Source: Takakia lepidozioides | Taxonomy: Eukaryota; Streptophyta; Takakiopsida; Takakiales; Takakiaceae | NCBI GenBank assembly: GCA_030704615.1 | Contig: CM060733.1 | Location: forward strand, 69,626,001-69,690,000 | Direction: 5' to 3' | Length of the DNA stretch: 64,000 nucleotides | Shown here: piece by piece, positions 22,155 to 34,492 of the stretch | Layout of the letters: each line of letters opens with the position of its first letter | Numbering within the stretch: the first letter of the stretch is position 1 | Program-made: the position numbers and the translations under genes | The notes under the pieces: model-generated | Told to the model about the DNA's origin: nothing | Seen by the model: only the letters and a program-made list of their open reading frames with translations | Databases searched by the model: none

Positions 22155-25100
22155 TGCCACAGTCGCGGAAAGAGGCGCGCGAAGTCTTGGACTCTGTGGG
22201 GATGGGCTATAAGATTTTTCATACATGTCCATGTGATAAAACCCTATACTACGGAGAGGATTTGCATCTCACCAAGTGCCCAAAGTGCAAGAAAGACCGA
22301 TATCGGGATGATGTCCAAGGGAAAAAAGTACCACGCAAGGTATAAGCGTCATTCCCCTTCGCATGGAGATTATTAGAGAGTAGTACTCATGCAAGATCTG
22401 ATTGTGGTTTTGGAAGGAGTGAGTGAGGAGTGGAAGGAGCGACGTTTGGTTTTGACCATTCACACCCAAGTGAGGGAGAGGCTGCATAAAGGGAAAGACA
22501 TAAGGGTGTTGTATTATGTGTGCTAATGGGATGATTACATGTGGGGGGCGTGGGGTATTTCATCCTAGAAAATGCATTACTTTCCGATCATCCCGCGATT
22601 GAGGGCACAGTACCGAAGCCCCGAATTGGCCAGACTCATGAGATGACACGCCTCGCATCGGAGCCCCCCGGGAAAGATGTGCGGGCCACAAGATTCACAA
22701 GCATGGAGGCATATTGAAGAGATGTGGCCTTTTCTCTTGGAGGACCCACGACATGTCCACCTCGGTTTCTTCTCGGATGGGATCAATCCATTCTCTGTCC
22801 AGTCATGTAGTCATTCCACTTGGCCAGTGACCATGGTGAATTACAACATCCCTCCGTATCTTTCAACTAAAAAAGACCATATCATGTTGGCTGCCATTGT
22901 GCCAGGTGAGTGTACTCATTTCATGTTTATTATTGCCTTCGACTTTACATTAAACTTCTGATCTTTGACGCAATTCGGATGCAAGATTGATGAGTGACAT
23001 AATCATGGAGTAAGACGTGTAATTCATTTTGTAGTATAATCTGCATATTGGTGGAGCATTGAAATAATGATGTGAATGTCTCAAAGGGAAAAAACAAGTG
23101 GCAAACATGGACACGTACTTGCGACCTCTTGTTGATGAACTTAAAGAGCTATGGAGGGGGGTCTCGGCATTGGATGCTTCACTTGACCCTATGGCCGGAC
23201 AATCTTTTCAGATGAGAGACATCTTGCTTTGGACAATGCATGATTATCCAGGTATGTTATGTTCCCCATGAACAACCCGCGTACATTCACTTGTCAATGC
23301 CGGATGAGGATGAGGATTGGGATTGATTGAAGTAGCAGCGACAGTCTTGTGCACCGTAGTGGGGTAGATGGCATTATGGGCCATGCACATGACAACTTTT
23401 TGTTTTTGCTATTGTGGCGGGATGTGTAGTACAAGACTAACTGTTTGCTCGGGGCTAAGCACCAAAGGGTACCATGCATGCTTGCATTGTGGCGATGATC
23501 TTGATGCACATAGCTCCCGCCATCTTCACAAGATGGTGTATCCCAACTACTGCAAATTTCTTCCTATGAGCCATCGATGGAGAAGAAGAGAGAAACACTT
23601 GTTTGATGACAAAGAGGAAGTACGTCCCCCCCCCTATGACACCGTCCGGGCAGTTTTGGGAGGACCGATGGAAGGAGACCCATGCGGGCACGGACGGTGA
23701 AGTTGACGTGTCCGGCATGAAACGACTTTCAATCTTCTACGAGTTGCCATATTGGGCGGTATATATTCCACAAAAACACCATCAATATCCCTATGCATGC
23801 ATGTAATATTGCACATTTGGTATACGTTGCATTGTCATTTCCACGTAAAAAAATTTGTGTAAGTCTTTGTGGGTGGGATATATGTAGGACCTGAAAATTC
23901 GCCATCTTCTAGATCCCATGCATATTGAGAAGAATGTCTGCTCGTCCCTTTTTCGGATTCTTCATGGCACGCCGGCAAAGAAGGGAATGGCTGCAAAAGG
24001 AGATTCTATCGGTATTAGAAAGGAGCTTGAGGAGTAGGGTCGCATACGCCATCTATGGGCCGAACAAAATGGTGTGGACCCAAAGGGTGTTGTACGGTGG
24101 AAGTATAGGCGCGCACCTTGGCAATGGACAAAGGAGGAATACAAGAAAGTGATAGCCACCATAAGTGCTATCCGAACACCAACTGGTTATGGGTCATCCC
24201 TCCGTACAAAGTTCAGCGAAGAAGACGAGGTCCATGGTTTGAAGTCTCATGACTACCACAATCTATTGCAAGACATCTTGCCCATTGCAGTACGTGGGAC
24301 ATTGACTCTCGAGGTTCGTGAGACAATCTATAGATTGGGAGGCTTGTTCCGGTGGATTTGCTCCAAAGAGTTAAAAAAATCAGATTTTCCACGCATGAAG
24401 AAGGAGGCGGCGGAGGTAATGTGTATGTTGGAGATGCACCTTCCTCCCTCCTTCTTTGACATCCAAGTGTACTTGATAGTGCACTTAGTGGAAGAGGCTT
24501 TGATTGTCGGCCCCGTTCATTCTCGGTGGATGTACTTCCTTGAGCGTTATATGAAGACTTTGAAAGGATTTGTAAGACAAATGACGCACCCCGAGGGTAG
24601 TATGGCGGAGGGGTATACGTTGCAAGAAGCTATGTTCTATTGCATGGAGTACATGGCATGGGTGGATGAGGAATTCCCTCGGATGTGGAAGAAAGAGGAG
24701 GATGCACGAACCAATGACATCGTTTTGCCCAAAAAATCGAAGAGGGTAAAATTGTCGACCTTGGTGATTGAGTAAGCGCATGACTTCATACTGAAGAACA
24801 CCCCATCTATACATGAGTGGGAGACAAGATACAATAATGTTGTTCAGCAATGAGAGGAGGAGACGCTTGCATGGAGGTGGAACCATCCAAGGCCGGTTAC
24901 TAGACGCCCACGACGAGGAGCGGGCCGCCGGAATGTTCCTTCACAAAATTTGCCCATGGAATTGCAGCCTCTAAGTTGGCTTCGGACTTCAGTTTATGAC
25001 GCCGTTGCTCAAGGAGAGGTGGTTTCAGATTTGGTGCAAGACATTGCAAGGGGCCCCTCTTAGTTCGAGAGCATACTCCAACTTCAGTATACAAGATACC

Positions 25101-25671
25101 GGCCTCTTCTCTTCAAGGGAAGGTGGTTCCAGCCACATCTTATGGGGCCCTCCGCAACACTAGTGCAAGATGATTGTGGTTTCATGCGCGTCAATGCAGA
25201 TAGGCTCAACCCTATTCATCGTCCTTCCGATGAGCCTTTTCACGGCCTTCAGACATGGAGCACATTTTCTTCTCCGATGACAAAACAAGAGAGGGGAATT
25301 GGAAGGTGGTTGTGCATGCTCAGCCAAGAGGAAGACGTATCTATCATGGTCTTGGATCTCCATGGGGTGAGGCAATTGCGGTGGACGGAGAGACTGGTCA
25401 TAATGATGCTGATGATGGAGGTTGGGTAGAGAGGGTAGAAGAGGATGATGACGCCCCGGACAATGCATCCTGGACCCTATATGATGAAGCTCTAGAAGAT
25501 ACGGATGTTGGAGAAGGAGACGAAGACACGGCCATTGACAACGAGGTGGAGGATGATTCGGAGGTGCCTTTTGAGGGTCGGACCATTTATGACGATGACT
25601 CCGATGACCAAGAAGACTTGCAGCTTGATGAGGATGAAGAGGCTCCGGATGATGATGTTCAAGTTGATTAG
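22155..25671 (+). pseudogene. CACTA transposase (Tnp2, DUF4218, DUF4216-like)
   Basis: The N-terminal zinc part FHTCPCDKTLYYGE...LTKCPKC is at about 22213-22300. YFPIIPRLRAQYRSPELARLMR (from about 22570) leads into LEDPRHVHLGFFSDGINPFS and STWPVTMVNYNIPP, ending at a likely donor near 22905. Further pieces are TYLRPLVDELKELW..MRDILLWTMHDYPG (about 23110-23250), LSTKGYHACLHCGDDL..KFLPMSHRWRR (23450-23600) and LDPMHIEKNVCSSLFRILHG (from 23888). DUF4218 covers about 24220-24670 (ILPIAVRGTL, MHLPPSFFDIQVYLIVHLVEEA, GPVHSRWMYFLERYMKTLKG). HIFFSDDKTREGNWKVVV (25255-25310) fits DUF4216. An acidic tail ends at 25671. Some gaps are introns; stops (for example after KELEE near 24034) show decay. Confidence 0.85.
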
Positions 25672-26019
25672 ACACAAAATCAAAGCTACATAACAATTCT
25701 CCCACCGAACTGGACCCATCCCTTCGATTGATTGTACATGTACATGCATATTGTACTTTATTTCTATGATTCATCAAATATGGCTGTGGCTGGTAGTCTT
25801 TCAAGAAAGAAGGCAGAGGCAATGAATATGTTGGAGCAACACATACAGATGTGGTATCAAGAGAATTATCAAAATGAATGTCACAATTTACAAGAAGGTC
25901 CACAACAACAAGCTAAACCATAAAGAAAAAGAAACACCCTACCCCAGTACCATATGAAAAAAAAAAAAAAAAAAACTAAGAACCCCCAAAAGGCCCTAAA
26001 CCTAAACCTAGAAAGCCCT

Positions 26020-26566
26020 GCCGTCGCCTCCTACGACCCCCGCATGTCGCAAACTGCGACGCGTTTTCTTGGATTTATGAGGCCGGGGGTCGCAAATGGC
26101 GACGGACAGCCGTCGCAAACTGTGACATGTTTTTTTTTGTTTTGAAAGAGTAGGGCAGCCGGGCAGTTTGCGACGCCCGGCCGTCGCAGGGGCCTTTTTG
26201 CCCTTCATGCCACCATGCGATGGCCGGGCGTCGCAAGAAAGGGCTGCGTTGAAAGAAATGGCAAGAAATGGTTTTTTTTTCCGGCGTGCGACGACCGGCC
26301 GTCGCCAGAAAGGGCTGCCTTCTGCCCTTCGGTGGGGGCGACGCTTAGGCGTCACACGGAAGGGCTACCATTTTCCCTTCATCACTCCGTGCGACGGCCA
26401 GGCGTCGCCGCCTGGCCCCGGCGCCAGGTTTCACTCCCGCGGGGTTTGGCTGCGACGGCCTGGCGTCGCAAACACGCTTCATGGGGGGTTGGCGTCGCAC
26501 CCTCAGCGCCGCGCGGGGCGTGGGGGGCGCGGCTGGCGTCGCACACCCCCCCTATTTGCTGTAGTG
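26020..26566 (+). repeat. CACTA 3' subterminal repeats and terminal inverted repeat
   Basis: About 540 GC-rich bases with many copies of short units such as GTCGCA, TGCGAC and CGACGGCC in both orientations, for example cgtcgcaaactgcgacgcg-like palindromes. The final 15 bases are the terminal repeat. In CACTA elements such subterminal repeats are transposase binding sites. The run of long open frames here on both strands is a base-composition effect, not coding. Confidence 0.8.
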
Positions 26567-26879
26567 TAAACGTCTCTACGACCTTTTCACTGTAGACGAC
26601 ATTGTAGCGTACAAATCAAACACACTTCTTATCGACACTGTAGAAAATATGTATAAGTCCTACTTGAACCCAAAGTCGAACGGTATCTTCCTTCCAAAAT
26701 ATAAAACGTTCGTCGACCCATACAAGGACAAGTTTCTTCTGGATGAACTCAAACCGCACCTGGAAGAATTGCGGTTATCCGGAAAAGACGCTGATATATT
26801 CAACGTGGAAAAACCCATAGGATGTCGACCGTATAATGACCCAAAAGTCAAACGCCTCTTGCTATGGGATTTGCAGTGA
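26567..26879 (+). pseudogene. C-terminal fragment of an FCP1/NIF-type HAD phosphatase-like protein
   Basis: Immediately after the CACTA end the frame reads NTLLIDTVENMYKSYLNPKS then GIFLPKY. This is the motif IV region of the FCP1/SCP (NLI-interacting factor) HAD fold, where NTLLIDDSPYK..NP is usual in plants. The second Asp is Thr here. A C-terminal tail (HLEELRLSGKDADIFNVEKP) ends at stop 26877-26879 or continues by splicing. The N-terminal catalytic part is missing, removed or displaced by the CACTA insertion. Confidence 0.65.
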
Positions 26880-27055
26880 CAGGTTTATCTTAGAAAACAA
26901 AAATTTCCTGACACTTCCTTGGAATAGATTGTAACGTAGATGGCTGCTCTAGATTTTCCTGAACCTCGACTGTCCAGTGGACGTTGCTCCTAATGTCAAT
27001 CCTGTCCTTGGTTTATCTTGATTACCACCTAAGTGGATATATGAATTTCTCACAG

Positions 27056-27573
27056 ATTGCAGCACCAGTTTCTCCAGTTGCGAAAGGATTGCGCTTGATA
27101 ATTTTTGACATGAATGGAGTTTTGTGCAAAGTCTTGAAGCACTAGAAGAGCTACAATGTCCCCCGAATGTCCGAGACAGACTACAGGATACCAGCTCTTG
27201 TTGGATTTTGACTTGTCTATAGGCGGGAAAAATATCGTGAGATGTGGACAGAGTTGAACAAACATTTCCGTCTAGGTATATGGAGCTGCATGATGTACAA
27301 GAACTTGCAGCCTGTCCTGGACTTTATGCTTCGGGGTCTTCCTCAGCCGACATTTGTTATGTCTCAAGAAGATTGTATCTCCTGTCCTACTTTTGTCCAC
27401 CCTCAATTTATATCAGGATACGACCCACCGAGTCTGTTCTTGAAGCCATTGATGACGGTCTGGCAAAGATTTGGTGGTCAGTACAACAGGAGTAACACTC
27501 TACTCATTGACGATTTTGCTATTAAGTATGTGTTGAACCCGCTTGAATCCTGTCTGATTCTAAAAATCGTTTG
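27056..27573 (+). pseudogene. FCP1/NIF-type HAD domain, second of three
   Basis: One frame after a plausible acceptor (ctcacag) contains RLIIFDMNGVLCK (motif I as D-x-N, seen in many plant relatives in place of D-x-D), RLGIWSCMMYKNLQPVLDF (motif II region), a CP insert, and NTLLIDDFAIKYVLNP (motif IV intact). FCP1/SCP proteins dephosphorylate RNA polymerase II CTD and similar phosphoserines; with Asn at the acid/base Asp, activity is doubtful. Two in-frame stops, near 27144 and 27213, mark it as decayed unless they lie in small introns. Confidence 0.68.
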
Positions 27574-28084
27574 AATCCATTGAGACGGACTCTTGCTATC
27601 TCCAGAAGGTTCTCCAGAAATATTTGCTTGAAATGAAGAAATCTTGCACCATTTCCAGTTATCTCAGGGAAAAGAGGATAAGACTTAAGCCTTATTAGAA
27701 TGTTTCCACCGATCCCAAGTTTAAGCCTCTCTTGGATTATATTGATGATTCTAATTACGAGAATCTCCGATATGATGCTTCAAAATAAAGATTTTATTGA
27801 TCAACCGCGTCTGTGATTCAATGTATATTTTTGATTGGTTTTTCTATAGGTTGTATTGTTTTTCTATAAAAACTGTTGTCTACTGTGATTTCCGTCTCAA
27901 TGTGAATTGACATGGAATTGTTTGTTATCTCCTAGTCTCATCCATGCGTTTCTCCACCCTATACCATCCCGATCCTCTGGGATACAGGCCTTCTCCGAAA
28001 CGCGTCTCGGGGGCTTTTTAAAATCCGACAACCTCCACTGTGCAGTGGAGGTTATCCTGTGTCTGTACATTGACCATGTAAGTT

Positions 28085-29150
28085 CGTTTCTGCAGGTTTA
28101 TAGAGATGCTGCTGATGCCAACTTCTTGTCGGGACCTCCATTGGAATCCTCCATATTAGAAATTCGTCGACAGAGGGACAACATTCACACTACTATTGAG
28201 AAATTTGTCAACGACGGTGAAGAATCATCCAGGCACTTGGCTTCATTTCAATTGCACGATCATCCTCTTTAGTCCATTCCTGAGAAGGATGTTCCGTCGC
28301 AGGATTGTTTAGGATGGAATGTCGAAGGTGGAAGCCAACTTGACAAATCTGCAGGGGATTTCGTGGACCTCAATCTACGGTCCTCCTCACCCTCCTTTTT
28401 AAGTGTCAAGGGTCTGAAATGTACCTCGAGAATGTCAGCCATTAAGGATGCGGCTGAGGCTGTGGCTCCGCATCACACTGTTGTCTCTCTTCCCTCGTTC
28501 TCTCCCCAGTACGAAGGTTGGACAGCCCAAATCAGAAGGAGTCAGGTAAAATTACTTATATCTGAATTGTAACTCATCCTTTTGTTTTCCCTAGTACTGG
28601 GTCTGATGTTCTTGTTTTACTCCAGGCCAGAAAATCTGCGGATTGTGACCTTCCTGTCAAACGACGACTTCATTGGAAATCTGTTCCGAGGTAATCCCTT
28701 CGTTACGTGTGAATTCCATTTAGGATGAATTCCTTTGGACGAGGACAAGGACGAAACTTCAAGTGCAACTTCTCGGCTTCCCAACCCTGCAGTGTTGGCG
28801 CAATGTTCTGCACCGATGAAGCGGAATAGGGCCCCCAAACCATTTCCATCTCTTCTACAAATCGGTTCCACCGGAGAGAAGTCCTTCGTCAAAGACAAAA
28901 CAAACTCGAGGAAGAAAATGAATACCTCGGACATACCGGGGTCTCGTCAAAACACGTCCGTTGGGATGCCAAGCCCGCCAGCGAGACTTTCCAATAAGGC
29001 GACATCGGTATTATTCGATATCATTTCTCCACTTTCTTCTCTTTTCTGTTCGTTTGGTTATGCACTAATTAACTCCATCTTTTCTCAACAGGCGGGGATG
29101 CAGCATGATACCTTCATCAATTTCCCTCCGTACAAGGTACTTTCTTGAAC
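28085..29150 (+). pseudogene. Ser/Pro-rich linker region of the HAD-like locus
   Basis: Pieces that look like spliced low-complexity coding sequence. They are SSILEIRRQRDNIHTTIEKF (about 28150-28215), a stretch to a donor-like gtaaaa at 28548, and basic Ser-rich residues at 28625-28690 and 28740-29000 (RLPNPAVLAQCSAPMKRNRA, TNSRKKMNTSDIPGSRQ). No domain is recognised. Its position between two HAD domains suggests a long two-domain protein or two tandem genes. One in-frame stop at 28270. Confidence 0.35.
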
Positions 29151-29378
29151 CTCCACTTGGCAGTCGACGTTCCTCTTTTTAGCAATATTAACCCTCCTCT
29201 TGAAACATTCCAAGCCCACAACATTATGCTGGATTTTGCCATTTTCTGCACAATCGTGTTGATCTTTCATACACTCAATCATTCTGGGTCATGGGTATTT
29301 TTATGGCAGAAACACTAATGTCAATGTGTGATTAACCTGCTCAGGATAACTTTGTCTCTCATCCTTTACATGCAACAG

Positions 29379-30075
29379 CGGGGAAAAGCAAACGGATGTG
29401 TTAATTTTGAGTGTCAACGGACTCCTCTGCTACCGGCCACCCCCAACCGGCGGTGAACTGTTTGAGGAGAAATTTCGTTTCAGGAATGTGACACTTCAAG
29501 TTCCTGACAGACCGTTTGTGGTGCCTCGACCTGGAGTCTTGGAGTTTTTGGACCTTGCATTGAAGCATTTTCACGTGGCCATTTAGTCATGTGTTGATAG
29601 AGGTGTTCTTTGTAGGATGTTGGAGAGCTTCGTCCCCACGAAAATAGTGAAGAAGTTTTGCTTCATATGGTCCGCTGAGGATTGTAAGAATACCACCGGT
29701 TATATCAGGCCCGAGATGAAATATTTCGTGAAGGATATTCGAAGTGTTATTGTCAGTACCTTGGTAGATCGTTTGCTACGCAGTGGCAAATACTTCTTGT
29801 AGATGTTGAGCCATCAAAAGGCCTGCAAAACCCACAAAATACTGGATTCATCCCTTTCTCATTCAAGCCTTCACCAAACGGATTGCATGACCGGGATGTT
29901 ATGACAAAAGCAGTGTGGCCATATATGTCGGAGATGGCTGGAGCTTCAACAGTCGTTGATTACATTAGCGAGAACCGGACAAAATGTTCTCATAAGCCTA
30001 TTGGTCGAGACCATGCCGCTGGGCCTGGTATGGAAGACCTCATATTGATGGATCCCACAACAAAAGGAACCTGAT
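29379..30075 (+). pseudogene. FCP1/NIF-type HAD domain, third of three
   Basis: LILSVNGLLCYRPPP is motif I with the nucleophile Asp changed to Ser. FVVPRPGVLEFLDLALKHF and KKFCFIWSAEDCKNTTGYI are the conserved central blocks, and YFVKDIRSVI follows. A TAG at 29584 replaces the usual Trp of the IWS motif. A frameshift near 29780 precedes LLVDVEPSKGLQNP, in which the second motif IV Asp is Val. The tail (AVWPYMSEMAGASTVVDYI) matches the helix after the catalytic domain in plant relatives. Four lesions make this non-functional as a phosphatase. Confidence 0.7.
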
Positions 30076-30235
30076 TACCTTGGTAGGCACGTGGATCCCA
30101 CTGTTCTGTTGTTTGTTCAGAATTTGATTTTCCAATTCTTTTGCATTTGCATTTGCACTCTTACCTCAACAAATCCATATGCAAAACTTCCACTTTGGGC
30201 CTAACATTTGTCATTTCAATCGCTTGTCCCCAGTT

Positions 30236-30500
30236 ACATTCAAGGAACAAATTCTAAAAGAGTAACAAGAGCTGCGTGATTGGGAAGAATGGCGGGCGTG
30301 CTGGAAAGCTTAAAGGGCATCAAGTAGAGTTGGTAGTAACATTTTAGATGATAATGTCAGCCGGTTTCACCTTCCTGAAAGTATCTCCGTGTCCTCTGGT
30401 GCGGAGACCGTTGCAAGTGGTTGTGGTAACCGGAGGCGTCTTCGGACACATGCCTTGACTGCGAGCCGTTTGGGAGGAGGCTCAGTATTATTAATGAGTT
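30236..30500 (+). pseudogene. Possible last exon of the HAD-like locus
   Basis: A frame reads EQILK, then ELRDWEEWRACWKA, then ILDDNVSRFHLPESISVSSG and ends at a TAG near 30498, with two internal stops. Composition resembles plant coding DNA and it lies downstream of the third HAD domain on the same strand. The link to that gene is inference. Confidence 0.25.
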
Positions 30501-33180
30501 AGTATAAGTTCTATGGCTTCAGAATCTATGGCTTGTATGGCATTAAGTCCATGAACGGATGGACAATTGACGTTCATTTTTTTGTTGGTCCATCGCCTTG
30601 AATGATATAATCTCAAATAAAATATGAATGTTTCATATCATCAATCAGGTTCCGACAGACTCGTTTTTCCATGTTGTCCTCTTCATCACATGCCATCATT
30701 GTTTTATATTTGGTTCTGCCATTGTTCCATGTTTGTTTGTACATGTCATTTTGGATATCGGAGCTCTCATCATTGTTTGATTCATTGCATCCTCCCATTC
30801 CTTTTAATGAACGTCAACTTGGCGGTGGATGTTCATCTAAGACCACAATACATACTTGTATTTTTGCATAGTTTGTGTGGAGGATTATATAATTCGTTGT
30901 TATATAGTGCACAAATAGTCAAATAATTATAGACCAGCCAACGCCTCACGTTGAGGTGAGGGTTGGGCTGCACGGACCTGTTACTATTGCACGGGTGTGC
31001 ATGCACATGGAAGTATCTGTGCAGACCCCCGCTCGTTCTACGTAACATCAGCAGCACGGGAAACGGGTTCACATAGAAAGTGGCCCCAAAAAACAAAAAG
31101 GCTGAAATCCTACAAGAGGTTGAACTGAACTATGGTTGGTACTTCAAAATGAGGATTACCAGTTCATATCCGGTTGGAGATAATATCCTTGAAATTGCAA
31201 ACTTGCTCAACTTGCAGGATTATCACATGTGAGATTGATATACTGATCGGACAAAAGATTGATGCTAATGAAGCTTGTAGATTTCTCTACTGCTGGCATA
31301 CTTGAGGAAATCTGTCTGGAACCATGTCATCTGGTCACTCATTTTCTCCTACTGGATTAAAATGTGCCACCCTTTACTCTCTTCTACCAACATATTCAGT
31401 ACTCAAAAATATCCGGGATACTGAATGCAGACATCTCTGTTCCTCTCATATTCCATAGCCCAGAATAGAAAGACTTTAAACCACAGATAGCCACAGGTAA
31501 ATTCCGAGATGACGGTAGTATTCAAAAAGGACCTTTCTGCTAACGAATTCCTGGGGCCAAGACTCCGAGATCAGACAAATTCATTCCAAAATTTTGTATC
31601 TTGCTTGCACTTCTAGGCTACAGTCAACTGCCAGAAATCCTTGCTCAATTGTTCTTTCTGACTGTCATGAGAAAGCAGAGGGGCACAAGACAATCATACC
31701 ATTCGGAAGACGAAGCAGCAATTGTTGACGTAATCCCTGCAACGGATTCCGGCAAAGAGTTCCACGGACTTCTCTCGACCTTTCAAGAGCATGTGTAGGT
31801 GATTATTCTCCTTCAGCTCTCTTCTGGTCACATCGTTCTAGATCACAGTATCAACCTTCGCCGGTTGGAAACGATGTGCCTGAGGGTCGATCAAGCGCTG
31901 ATCATCTGTCTACCAGATATCACTGTGGACATTACGTTGCATTGACCTATCCAATCTCCATACCTGAAGTCTGCGATCACCCCAAGGCTTACGCCGGAGA
32001 GGCAGAACAAACGACATCTTACTGCTTCCAAAAAGGACAGGATATTTTCACCTAGCCTCCTTTCTCTGCGCAGACTCCAATTTTCCGAACTCGTTCGAAA
32101 TTCAATCTTCGGAAACCCAGCCTGAGCAACCTGATCATAGATATCCTTCATTCTATAGGTGCACTGATGAACCGCACCCTCCCGCGTCTTGACACCATGA
32201 CACGTCCTTGGATATGCTTGTGTTGCAGGCGTACACTCTGGATAACTCGTCAGGTTTAGTCTGCAATTTCCTCACTGCTCTCCACCCGCAGAATCTGAAA
32301 AGCTCAAAATCCACTACTTGCAAAGCAATGTAACTGTGGATCAACTTCGACACTTCGTTTACGATGAATTCTAATTGTGAGCCAGAAACCCTGCGACAAG
32401 TAATCCTACGTACGCAGATTCCCAATAAGAATTCGAGCTGATCTATCTTTCCACTATATTCGTAGGCATAGGTGGACTTGACACACAAGGATTCCTTGAC
32501 ACATCGCAATCTGAAAATTGCCAACGACTTATTGCAGCGTGACGTTTTGCAGAGACAAGCTCACTCACCCTGCAATAAGCCATCTGCCACTTTCACAAGC
32601 GAACGTCAGTAAAGAACGCTGCGTCCTTCACACAAACTACACAACGTCGAACAAACTCTATCTCTCCTGCTACTTTGCAACCTAAATTATATGAACCACC
32701 TTCACAAGTGCACCCCACGTATCCTGGAAACGCTACATAGACCGAAACCACAACGCTTTCGGCTCCCAGAAATGGTGCATAGACCTCGGCATAAGCACGA
32801 TCCTCCAGAGACATTGGGATCACTTTAACAAGGTTTCAGCGATCGGCGTTACGACCAGAATTCTACGGATCACGTTTGCATTTGAACCAAATTCATTGCT
32901 AAGACCCTAGCTCTGCAAAGAAGTTGGCATGGACAAAAGAAAAATCTGAGCGCGCAGCTTGATACACGTTCTCCAGAGATTGCACAGCCGCAACCTCCCG
33001 AGATCAGCGTGAAGCTCCAACAGCATCACGCTCCATCACTCCTGTCCTCTCCGGCCGCCTTCAAAGTAATGGCCCTCAACGTAGCACACGCCAGTACCGC
33101 GCGATGATGAGGCCATCCACTCTCATCCTCTTCCCAGAACGTCGGTATCCTACGGGCTACAAGATCGGGCCAGCCTTTTC
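30501..33180. other. No gene recognised; several - strand frames of unknown nature
   Basis: On the - strand three consecutive frames (32823-32593, 32524-32153, 32151-31891) have gene-like composition, for example LEDRAYAEVYAPFLGAESVV, a Cys-containing stretch after it, and SKLIHSYIALQVVDFELFRF. They match no family I know and lack obvious shared splice phases. They may be an old gene or transposon remnant. The rest, 30501-31600, shows nothing. Confidence 0.35.
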
Positions 33181-33183
33181 CGT

Positions 33184-33310
33184 GTATTTAAATGGCCTCA
33201 GGATATTTGTAATCTAGGATTAGCCTAAAGAGAGGCCTTGTCCCTACAAGGACGGGCACATTAATGGGCTTTGTCACTAATGAGCCAGCCCCCGGGCCCA
33301 CTAGGGAATA
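33184..33310 (-). repeat. Dispersed repeat, copy related to 47591-47720
   Basis: Read on the - strand, this segment shares landmarks with 47591-47720 on the + strand: GTAGGGACAAG, CCTCTCTT, TAATCCTAGATTA and CATTTAAAT in the same order and spacing. Similarity runs over roughly 125 bases. It could be an LTR end or short transposon. Confidence 0.65.
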
Positions 33311-33490
33311 GCAAAAAGGCCGTGTCGCGGGACGCCATAAAATGATAGTTTTGGGCTGGCCTGGGGCGCTGCCCGGGGGGTCTAGGCCATGGACCAGGCG
33401 AGGTCTGGGCCTGGGACTGGATGTCCTGCACCCCAGTCCATACAGGGAACTCATTGGGAACAAATTTCGGCCGCTGCCCGTCCTTTCCTA
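33303..33490 (+). repeat. Short GC-rich repeat family, member 1
   Basis: From tagcaaaaaggccgtg to ggccgctgcccgtcct, nearly identical to 34493-34672 (a few substitutions and small indels). The segment is rich in GGCCTGGG and CCCGGG motifs. Confidence 0.9.
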
Positions 33491-34492
33491 TTGTCCTGGG
33501 GTTGGAGGGGTTGGAGTGGCCTGGGCTTTCTAAGCCCAGGAAAGATTCTTTACCCTGGGATATGAAGACATCAAAGAAATATTCCAAACTAATATTCCTT
33601 GACCTCTTTAACCCTGGGTCTACGTAAGGCAGTTTTCATCCGTCGTTTGTCTGTAAGCCAGGGCTCATTGTAAGTAATTGCCACTGCAAATATCTCAGCC
33701 GTTAAATAATACACACACTTCCATGCGGATTCCTTGTATTTGGCTAACCTTTTTTGCCTGGCATCTTGATCAGCTTGTGATAGGCCCTTCTTGAGAGGCC
33801 CCGCTTTCCAATACATGAACCTTCTTCCCAATTTCTGCACACAAGCAGCTTTAAATTTTCAAGCTTGAAATCTGGAAGAGTAAATGTAAGTCATTACTAG
33901 CTTCGTTGGTCTCTACAGAGGATAGTGAGAGCCATAACCTGATGGGTATCCTTAAACCCGTGTGAGGTTGCAGTCATTTGAATGCTGATAGTACCCGTGG
34001 CCACTACTTCCTCCAGAAAACTCAATTCAGTACTCTGGGCCTAGGTTTGATCCAGTCTGGAATCTCACACTTAATTATCAACCTAGTATGTGTAAGGGCT
34101 TTTGGCGAATGGATATACTACTCAAGCCTTGAGAGCCTGCTGTACTTCAGCCTTTCTCTTTGCAGAAAGCTGAAGCTTGTGGTCTGAGTATACATCTAAA
34201 AGCCTACACAGTGTTAATTCAAGTGATGCCTACACACAGATGTGCAGAAGGATTGTCCAGATTCTTCCATATCATCACTGACATTCATCGGCCATTCAAA
34301 GAAGGGGGTGGCGAGTGACTGCATTGTACATGTGCGTGAGTTGTTCATTTTTCCCTCTTATAGAACCAGGTAACTTCAAGTACTGTCTGCCATCCCAGCA
34401 GTAAGGAAAACAACTGTGGACACTCATCAAGCTACCGAGACGGAGGAACGGATGGAAGGCGGGGCTGCACACACCCACACACTGACCAGCTA
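33491..34492. other. No gene recognised
   Basis: Only short frames. One - strand frame at 33840-33589 (RRFMYWKAGPLKKGLSQ) has no recognised relatives. Confidence 0.5.

Larger units (their letters stand above)
22115..26566 (+). mobile_element. CACTA (En/Spm) DNA transposon, 5'-truncated
   Basis: A Tnp2-type transposase with downstream DUF4218 and DUF4216-like parts is followed by a GC-rich region of short direct and inverted repeats. It ends at 26566 in ctatttgctgtagtg, the inverted complement of a CACTA terminus (CACTACAGCAAATAG). No matching 5' CACTACAGC end is seen; the element begins where the Copia ends, so both are truncated at one junction. The 3' end abuts FCP1-like coding DNA. Confidence 0.85.

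Noticed and set aside
25160-25903. 247-residue - strand frame
   Set aside because: Antisense shadow of the CACTA transposase acidic tail; rich in His/Pro/Leu as expected from complement of Asp/Glu codons.
26008-26595. Three long overlapping frames on both strands
   Set aside because: They lie in GC-rich CACTA subterminal repeats where stops are rare; the repeats explain them.
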